Notes under the pieces: model-generated
The model's input: only the letters and a program-made list of their open reading frames with translations
Databases searched by the model: none
What the model was told of the DNA's origin: nothing
In this document: one piece after another, positions 56,271 to 64,000 of the stretch
Layout: each line of letters starts with the position of its first letter
Position numbering within the stretch: the first letter of the stretch is position 1
Position numbers and translations under genes: made by a program
Assembly: GCF_026230105.1 (NCBI RefSeq)
Contig: NC_079474.1
Span: 32,006,294 to 32,070,293, forward strand
Length of the DNA: 64,000 nt
Reading direction: 5' to 3'
Source: Diorhabda sublineata
Lineage: Eukaryota > Arthropoda > Insecta > Coleoptera > Chrysomelidae

Positions 56271-56543
56271 AACTCCACACAATCCAATTTTGTGACGTCA
56301 CAAATTCAGGAAGCGTGTAGTCATTTTATGAAAACTTGTCGGTGACATTGACAACGCTCATATTACGTCAAGATTCAAACTTCTGAGTTGATATATTGCT
56401 CCGATTTAATTTTTTGTGTCCGTTTCTCATATCGTGCTCATAATTTTTTTCAAACTCACATTTTATTCACCATATTTATTATTATATTGTTTGTTCACAT
56501 TTCACTTAAAAATGGCGTATAATTTGAGACGTCAACATACTGT
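56271..56543 (-). repeat. CRE-containing repeat, right (inverted) copy
   Basis: Inverse of 54,716-55,050: CCACACAATCCA, TTTTGTGACGTCACAAAT at about 56,289-56,306, then TGATATATTGCTCCGATTTA and GTCCGTTTCTCATAT. It lacks some internal segments present in the left copy. Confidence 0.7.
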
Positions 56544-58075
56544 CTAACAGGTTAGATGCACACGCATGCGCAGGACATAACGAAAGAGATAAAAATACAA
56601 AAATGATTCTCTTTCTAATCGCAAAACGCCTCCATCTATAGGCAAAGGCGTACTCTATTTATAATATCTTCTAGTGCGTTCGGCTTAGCACTCAAGACTA
56701 CAGTCTATCTTGTTCCACTTGGTCCTCAGAGCGCTATCATCGTAAAGCGGAATGGATTATAGAGTTTTCTGAGCGTTGACAAAATATTAAAGTTGTCAGT
56801 CTTGACTGTGAATTTCAATAATTTCCCTGTGATGTCCTCTTATAGTCGAGCCAGTAAAGCCTTTAAGATATACTACGTCCTATTTAAGGAGGTCTAGACG
56901 AATGCGCGGTTGCCAAATCCGATATTATTTAAGCTGTTTCTAATATATCAACTATTCGTAAGTATATTGGCAAACAGTAAACACAGCTGACTGTCAAATC
57001 TCGTTAGGGCAACAAATAAATTGTACTACTAGAAATTGTTAGATGAATATATATTTGTGAAGTTTTTAAGGTGTCGGTAGAGCTTCCAAAAAAAAACATA
57101 AGTTTGAACTGTCAAAGACCACTTTACAAATTTCATTTTTGATTAATATATTATTTTGTTCTATTTTTTATTAATGAAACAATAAAACTAAGTGGTTTGA
57201 AAGAATGTCCAATGTTACGAACTCGTCCATCTATAAAGACCGTGGAGCCGGTCCTGTTCTATTATGTAATGCTGTAGTTTGGTGAATGTGTCTATTTTTT
57301 ACTTATTCTATGTTGTGGCCGTTTCTATAGACAATTTTTTAAAGAGCGTTTTTCCCTACGGCAAACTAGATTTCCTGTAATCAGAAGTTCTAGAATGTGA
57401 TGATAGTATATAAACAAGGTTCTAGCATCTGTAGGAGTAATAAATAAATTGACGTTATAGTGAACAGATCCAGTTAGTAGAAAATAAACGAAATAGCGAA
57501 TTTAGATAAATTGGTCGTGTTTAGTAGTAAGTAAATAATTAATTGTAATTGTATAAATAAATAAATTACATGAATATGAAATACCGTGTTTATAAATTAA
57601 CCCCATCGTTTAATTAAATTAGTACATATTTATCTAGTTTTGTATGATACCAGTGATAGCATAAGAAAATCAATTAAAAGTTGGGGAAAAATACGAAAGT
57701 AATTGGACATTGCAGTTTGTAACGGACTTTTTATTAATAAACTCTGTAGTGTTAGCTAATCTCTTTTTTCAGGTTTCTACGCTTTGTTCTCTGATGAAAT
57801 GCGAGGTCAACTGTGCGACGCAGAATAGAAATCAAGGTGGTTTTTTCATTAACTAATGCGCATTAACGGAATGTTTATGTTACTAAAAAAATCATAATTT
57901 TCATTAGTCACCTTTATGTCCGGCGTTTGTATGACGAATATTTGACCTTCCATAGATATAAACTTGAAACTTTTCGAACTATCAACCGAAACAAATGTTT
58001 GTGTTTAATATATTAAAACAACAATATTGACAAAAAACAATTTTATGATTTTTGTGGCTAGTTCGTTTTGTATGT
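56544..58075. promoter_or_regulatory. Non-coding interval with a TATA/HSE-like site
   Basis: No coding segment is seen. At 57,407-57,414 a perfect TATATAAA follows TTCTAGAA (57,388-57,395), two adjoining heat-shock half-units, with the spacing of a core promoter. Further on, near 57,770, a polypyrimidine tract ends in CAG, a plausible splice acceptor. A non-coding transcript is possible but unproven. Confidence 0.3.
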
Positions 58076-58079
58076 AGAC

Positions 58080-58625
58080 AGAGGCAACACTAAAGTTTTT
58101 TTAGGTTAAAATGACCTAAATGGCAGCGAGAATTCTTTTGAGGAATGTGATGCTGCTATAGAACTTGTAGAGCAATGTGCCTTAACGCAACTTATTGTTT
58201 CCAGTGCATTGATACGATTCCGGGAACCAGTAATAACCAAAAAAAGACCCGGACAAGGTCGCAATAGGATGAGAAAAAAAATTGATTTTTAGCCAAAGTA
58301 GGTAAAATAACCTCATTTTCAGGATACAGTACTAAGATTAAGAGAAGTAGAATCCATCATCAAACCACAAAAAGCAATAATTTCGGTTTTCCAAAACAAG
58401 ACGGTTTTTTTCATTTTAGTGACAACGTCCCAGCATGAAATATTTTCCATACAATATTGTCATAACAGTAAGCTATATCGTAAGAAGTGTTGTGGTTTGG
58501 GGTGGCATTTTTAAGCCTGTATGAAGTTTGTTTTAAAGCTTTTTAATAGATAACAGACGTTTGAAAGCCCCATATCCATTCTTTGATAGAATGATGAATA
58601 CTACAAAATTAAGATGAGAAAATTG
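58080..58625 (+). pseudogene. Weak Tc1-like relic
   Basis: One frame reads ALIRFREPVITKKRPGQGRNR near 58,205-58,265 and another reads SVVVWGGIF near 58,485-58,512. These resemble the 'rRpGqGRkR' linker and the 'vMvWGgi' strand of Tc1-type transposases in correct order and spacing. The rest is unreadable. Confidence 0.45.
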
Positions 58626-59455
58626 GAATTCCAAGTTGAACCTTGCTTGTATTTAACATTTGTTAGATAATAAATAGGAGTTGTAAAGTTATAGCATTAC
58701 TACTTTATTTGGAAGTACTGAACAACTGTTTACACTAAATTACACCAACACTCCCAATTACAGTGGGTAAACAGTATGAATATCGCCACGGTTTCCATTT
58801 GGAAAGTTGGCAGAAATACAGAATCAGATGCAAGTAGGTTCGAAATCAGCTCTAGTTTTGATACCCTTCATAAATTTGATAAAATTTAGAAGTAAATTCC
58901 TAAATAATCATTGTGGTCAATTAGAGTCCGAAACAATTTTTTTTAATGTTTAGAATTATGACAATGTAGTAGCGATTATTATCTCATTAAAACTCTGTTC
59001 AGGAGAAGTCCCTGGATACTTCTAATGTAAATATAATTATAAGATCGGTTGTACTTTTTTTCAATGTCTGCAGTAAATTCTATTGTCTTCTGAGGTTGCT
59101 TTACCGTATTATAATGGCACCAGATGAGATATTACAGCTACAAGAAAACTGTTCCGACAAAAAGTTAAAAACTATTTATACTGTTTGTAACCTGCGAAAA
59201 TTTTTCATTCTAGGTTTTAAAATTGAATTTAATAAATACCTTCAACTTTTAAAGAAAACTGTTTGTAAAGAAGATAGTTAAATTTATATACCCCTTTTAA
59301 ATCGATCAGTAATATTCTTGTTTGCTGTAATCATTCATTTAGCGCATTTAAAAACATATTAGGAATTTTTTTGTATACTGGAGCGAATATCACGACTACT
59401 TAACTTAAAAACACAAACATGCATTTGAAATGAAACAAAGCTTCATGAAAATAAT
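58626..59455. other. Intergenic, no gene supported
   Basis: The plus-strand frame at 59,096-59,281 has no recognisable motif and AT-rich codon use. No repeat structure noted. Confidence 0.4.
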
Positions 59456-59459
59456 AATT

Positions 59460-59943
59460 TATTAGTCAGAAACAAAGAGCGGATACATGTGTTTTATGGG
59501 ACACTATTTACATTTATTGAGGGGGTGGAAGGGAGAGGAGAGGTATGTAAATTTTAAATGCAAAAGGAGCTTATCAAATAAAAAAAATCCTACACTACAT
59601 TTTCTGTGAAAATATTTCTAAAAATATTTTTTTTTCTTAATTATCACAGCTCAGTTCAATACAATTATATGAATGAAGACTTGAAAAACTCTATTGAGAA
59701 AACGTCAAAATACGCCGATACACCAAATATTAAACAAAAAATAATATTCTTATTAAAGTTCACAAAAAGAAACTACTTTATATAACATTATTTTCAAGTT
59801 GGAAAATAATGTTAAATAAACTAATTCTAAAACGACACAAACTAAAAAAATGTAGACTTAACGTATATCGACGTGTACAAAAAAAAATTAAACCAAAAAT
59901 GAGGGAATTACGAATTAAGAAAAAGACATCACATCACAACTCT
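59460..59943 (-). other. Likely domino 3' untranslated region
   Basis: The minus strand downstream of the last readable codon carries AATAAA-type signals at about 59,528 and 59,460. Assigned as 3' UTR on position only. Confidence 0.4.
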
Positions 59944-62900
59944 TCACTTCTTCAAATATCTACTTACTTGCTCGGAATTGTTCGGTTGAGAGCCAGTGGC
60001 AACGGAAGAATTGGGGGCTTGTTGGACATTTTGAACGCTGACCGCCACCAAAGGTGTTCCGCTGCTCGTCTGAATGCGGACAGGACTTCCTTGTCGCATA
60101 CCGGTGACGTTTTGATTCAAAGCAGCTGATACTTGAGATAAAAGCGCCTGTTGACTCGCACTAGAAGTACCTTGTACTTTTATCCCGGCCAAGGCGCCTG
60201 CCAGAGCTGAAGAGCCTGCTTGGGGACGAAGGGCGGTGTTAAGTGTTTGAGATGTGCTTGCAGCTACCACCTGTTTATATAATAAAAGCATTATCAGTGG
60301 AAATATAAAATTAAAATTTAATAACATATTACAACGTGGTTAGATATTTATTCTTTTCCTTATAACTTGTTTTTTTTACACTGAATATTCTAGTGCTTCT
60401 GATTTCATCATAAGAAAATATTGTGTTCCGGCATCAAGTATAGAATAGGTTTTAAAAAGCAAGGACTACATCTTCAAATGATAATTTCAACCATAGGAAA
60501 TACTGAACATATTCAAATAGTGTGATTCATGTGAGATCAAATAATTTTATTTGCTAACCTGTATGGTCTGCTTGGTTCCCTGTGCTGTATTGACAGGTAT
60601 GACCCTCGTAGACGGCCCTTTTGCCAACACCACTGGTCCCTGACTAACATTCAATGGAGATCTTATTACCTGCTGGAATTGTTGAACTGTCATCGCCGTA
60701 CCTAGAGGTTTGGAACCTACTATCAATTGAGTTTGTACATTGTTCTTGCCAGCTACTTGCGCAATACTCAATTTCTGAGCATTCAATTTTTTCTGAGCGA
60801 GCAGTTGCTGTTGCAATTGGAGTTGCCGGAATTGGGTGGCGTTTGTTGTCTTTAACGTTGATTGTATGTTCTTGCCTTGATTTGATAGAGCTACACCTGT
60901 GACTGGAATAGTGACGGTTTGTGTAACTGGAAAGTTTTTAAAAATATTCAACTTTTCCACCACCAAGAAAAATCTACTAAGCAGAAGAATCAAAATACAA
61001 TATGTAATAAAATAACCAATACTGAATTATATAATTAAAATGTATTGAGAGATGCAGAAAAAATTGGATGTCTACGGAGAATTCACAAGAATTCAAAATT
61101 TCCCCCAAGGATAGTCATTGCAAAAGTGTTGTCTGATTTGGCAGTTGAACCTTTTCATGCAACAATTAAAGCTTACATCAACACAAAGGTCACCACCCAA
61201 GATTAAATTTAAAATATTTCTCCTAATGAGTTAAATTCCCTCTTTATGAACAGTTTTTCTATATTTCAGAACTTGATTTGTTCTTTTGGGGTTTTGAAAG
61301 AAATTAAGTTAAAAATTAACTTTTCTAGGTGTACTTATATGAAAAATAGCTTTTTGCGTTTAGCTTGGACAAAAATAAGTTTCATCAGTTAAATTTGACC
61401 AAAAAAAGTCTTTCCTGAGGCTAATTTTGCTAAAAATTGATTTTTTCTGATTTTGTCAATTTTCATACAAATAACTTTCAGATTCACTTTTCAGTTATCA
61501 TTTATCACAAATGTCACCATTAATTCGATTTTCTGGTCATTGCAACCAAAAATTTGCTGCTTCTGATGGTTAGGTTCAACCTTCAACCAAGCTGACTCGA
61601 TGAATTTTTGTCTAAATTTTAATAGTTAAAAGTCCTAAATAAATTTTTATTATTATTATAAAAATGTTAATAGTTACATGCTATTTAATTAAAATAATTA
61701 TAAGTAATCAATTATTTTCCAAATTCCCAACACATAACGATCCCAAAACTACTAACCTTACAAAATAGTACTGCTACAAATAGTTAATGATATTACACTA
61801 TTTTCAACTCACCTCCGGGAGATGAAACTGCTTTAACCAGAGTTGCAACCTGTCCACCAGATGAACCAGCTTGTATCGCTTGAGCCAGAACTTGCGGTGA
61901 TAAACTTTGAATAGTACTTCCTCCCGATGTACCTAACTTTTGTTGTTGTTTCTTTAACAATTGAGCTAAATCGCTTTCAGTAACAGTCCTAGTAATTCCA
62001 GTTTTTCCTCCGACAGTAACAGTGCCTTGCCTTATAAATTGCGCTCTTGGTTGTGCCTGTGTGAATTGGACAACGGCCTGTTGGCCTCCAATAGTAACAG
62101 TAGATGTTTTGACGCCTTGCGTCGGAATATTTCCAGCGTGCAATCGTAGTTGTTGTTTAAGATTGGCTTGTCGAATCATAGCTAATTGAGCTTGACCAAT
62201 GGCTTTACCTTGTAGGGTATTTGTAGTAGCCACTACTTTGCCTTGACCTGAAGAACCAGCTGATACGATGAGACGCTGCGTCGCAGCTTGAAGTTGGGCA
62301 GGGCTTAATCCTGACACAGAAACTACCGTTGATGTCTGTATTGGTGATGCTATTATTCTTTGTGTTCGTAAAGTAGCTGAAAAAAAAAATGATTTAATGT
62401 GCGGATAGTTTTTACATATTTTGGTGATTCACAAATGTACTTACTCGGAGGAGTAGCTTGAGTGCTAACACTAGCGGCTGTGGTGGTAACAATTGCTGTA
62501 GATTGCGTCACAACAATCTGAGAAGGTGTTTGTGCTACATGGGTTCCAGTAGATGTACCCGGTGTATTTACTGATGAAGCAGCAGCTATGTTTGCTTGTT
62601 GACTAGCAGCCATCATGTTCTTCATCATTTGTAGACGTGCCGCAAGTTGTTGTTGCTGTTCAGCGGTCATATTCTTTTTCTCTTTAGCTATTCTTTCCGC
62701 TCTCCTACGCCAATCAAAAATATTGAAAAAAAAAAATCAACAGAAAAAAAATTAAACATACCTTGCGGCTACTTCTACAGGTAAAACAGGATGTTCAATA
62801 TCGATTCCACACTCGTTTAAAACCAGATTGTGTTTTGTCTTGTTTAACAACGGATTATTCACAATATTTCTAGTAGCGGGAGTTTTCTTATTAGAGATTG

Positions 62901-64000
62901 CTTTCAATGCGTCGAATCTATTCGCCATTGTCTGACTAAAAGCGGAATTATTGTCCTGAGTATATAACTGAGATGTTCTCACACATCTGCTAGATTTTGA
63001 AAGCATTGGGTATTTCTGTATTGCTCCGGATTTGTTCTTCTTCTTTTTTAAGAACTCTAAGCTTAGTTGTTTACCTTCTTCTCTTTGCATCAAATGATTT
63101 TCGTATCTTTGACGACACTGTTTCGGAGTACGGTATGTTATGGAGACTGTATTGACATAATCGGCCACAAAATCCCAATTAGGAGTATGTCCTATGTTTG
63201 AAAATAAAGAAAAGACAATTCATTAAAATTAGAAATGTTATGCAATTTTTTACACGTACCTAAATTGGTGACTATTAAATTTAATGGAAGACCTTGGAAG
63301 TTTTGTATGACCTTTAAAATAGCCATATCCTCGTGAATAGTCCATTCGTGAAACAAAGGTTGTTCTTGCAAGGGTTTTTGAATGTTTGGTTTTCCAGGAA
63401 CTGGTAAAGCAGGCCTAACTAAACCACGATATTTTTGAAGTTTTAAATCGCGTCTCATTTTTAATATAGTCGCAGAATGAAATAGGGATTTTGGTGCGTT
63501 TGTAGATTCTTCTTTTCTAGGTATTTTCAAGGCCCTTCTGTTTTCAATTAAGCCTGCTTCTAACCGAGTTCTTTTCGCTTCACGTTTGACATATACTGGA
63601 GGTAATTCCGATTCGGACATTATTTTTGTGTCGTACATAAAGGCCATTGTTTGGTCTATGTATACGTCATTTTCTTGTTGAGGTGGAGTTGGAGGACACC
63701 ACATCTAAGCAAGATGAATACATTTATAAAATTCATTTTTGAAAACAAGAAAAATATGTGAAATCAATAAATTTCTGAGGTATACTTTGAATTAAGGTCA
63801 AAGGCTGGAAAAAGTATTTAAATCTAGTTTTTTTTTATTTTGGACAGTATTATACAATAACTTTGGATTATGATAATTTTGAAAATGGTTCGCAAATCAT
63901 TCACTAAACTATCTACTGATATAATTGAATAATTTTATCTATATTCCAAAAAATCTATTTTTATTATAAAATTGAATTGTCGATACTTACAGGCATGTGT
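59944..64000 (-). CDS. dom: Helicase domino / EP400 C-terminal part (partial, 5' end outside)
   Basis: Seven segments: 64,000-63,991 (edge), 63,704-63,260, 63,191-62,762, 62,704-62,445, 62,376-61,813, 60,926-60,559 and 60,270-59,944. The phases agree. The text MWCPPTPPQQENDVYIDQ and ELPPVYVKREAKR matches the segment of EP400/Domino-A after the SWI2/SNF2 ATPase. The SANT/Myb-like domain spans HEWTIHEDMAILKVIQ to PKQCRQRYENHL, split across two exons. A long glutamine- and threonine-rich tail follows (EQQQQLAARLQMMKNMM onward). Domino exchanges H2A variants; the SANT-bearing A form works in the Tip60 acetyltransferase complex. The ATPase lies to the right of the window. The last exon has a strong donor (CAA|GTAAGT) at 59,967; if it is unused, the protein ends YLKK, otherwise a further exon exists. 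Confidence 0.9.

Noticed and set aside
59096..59281. 61-codon plus-strand frame between Ttd14 and domino
   Set aside because: Short, no motif, no initiation context; likely chance.
1..64000. tRNA, rRNA and CRISPR features
   Set aside because: No stretch with paired A and B box motifs and cloverleaf arms was seen, no rRNA-like segment, and no regular repeat-spacer array. A tRNA search program would be decisive.

Overview
The window looks like insect nuclear DNA. It is AT-rich, with intron-containing genes using GT/AG splice sites and many decayed transposons of insect type (piggyBac, Tc1/mariner, pogo/Tigger, RNase H-bearing LINEs). Short interstitial runs of TTAGG, the arthropod telomere motif, are also present. 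A beetle or similar holometabolous insect is plausible, but I cannot name the species.

I reconstructed six protein-coding genes. From left to right they are Tom22 (minus, 12,481-13,159, two exons), EMRE/SMDT1 (plus, 13,843-14,112, one exon), flightless-1 (minus, 16,555-24,220, 16 exons), Ttd14 (plus, 24,915-52,609, 10 exons), an unnamed ankyrin-repeat membrane protein (minus, 49,350-51,377, two exons) and the C-terminal part of domino/EP400 (minus, 59,944 to the right edge). All reconstructed exon joins keep frame. Total lengths are 153 aa (Tom22), 89 aa (EMRE), 1,235 aa (FliI), 432 aa (Ttd14) and 229 aa (ankyrin protein).

Region by region: 1-12,400 is a transposon graveyard with no host gene I can support. 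It holds a Tc1-like remnant, three piggyBac-like remnants (one with inverted termini), a tandem/inverted repeat array at 5.7-6.1 kb, a short pogo/Tigger element with TA duplications, a second TA-flanked inverted-repeat element and a mariner tail. From 12.4 to 14.1 kb lie two mitochondrial membrane genes head to head: Tom22 of the outer-membrane import complex and EMRE of the inner-membrane calcium uniporter. From 16.5 to 52.6 kb lie fliI and Ttd14, also head to head across about 700 bp. Ttd14 is inflated by two introns (5.8 and 12.8 kb) packed with mobile DNA. These surround a 38-nt microexon, and the ankyrin gene sits antisense inside another Ttd14 intron. From 53.4 to 59.9 kb no gene is seen, but there is a widely spaced inverted repeat pair with a CRE-like palindrome. 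The SANT domain and Q-rich tail of domino fill the right end.

The most unusual items are a 1,073-bp fold-back element at 38,342-39,414, the nested antisense ankyrin gene, and several hairpin-forming repeats inside transcribed introns. The fold-back element has a perfect 8-bp target duplication, 214-bp nearly identical arms, an internal 36-bp perfect palindrome and TTAGG units. Everything here is from reading the sequence; no database search was run.
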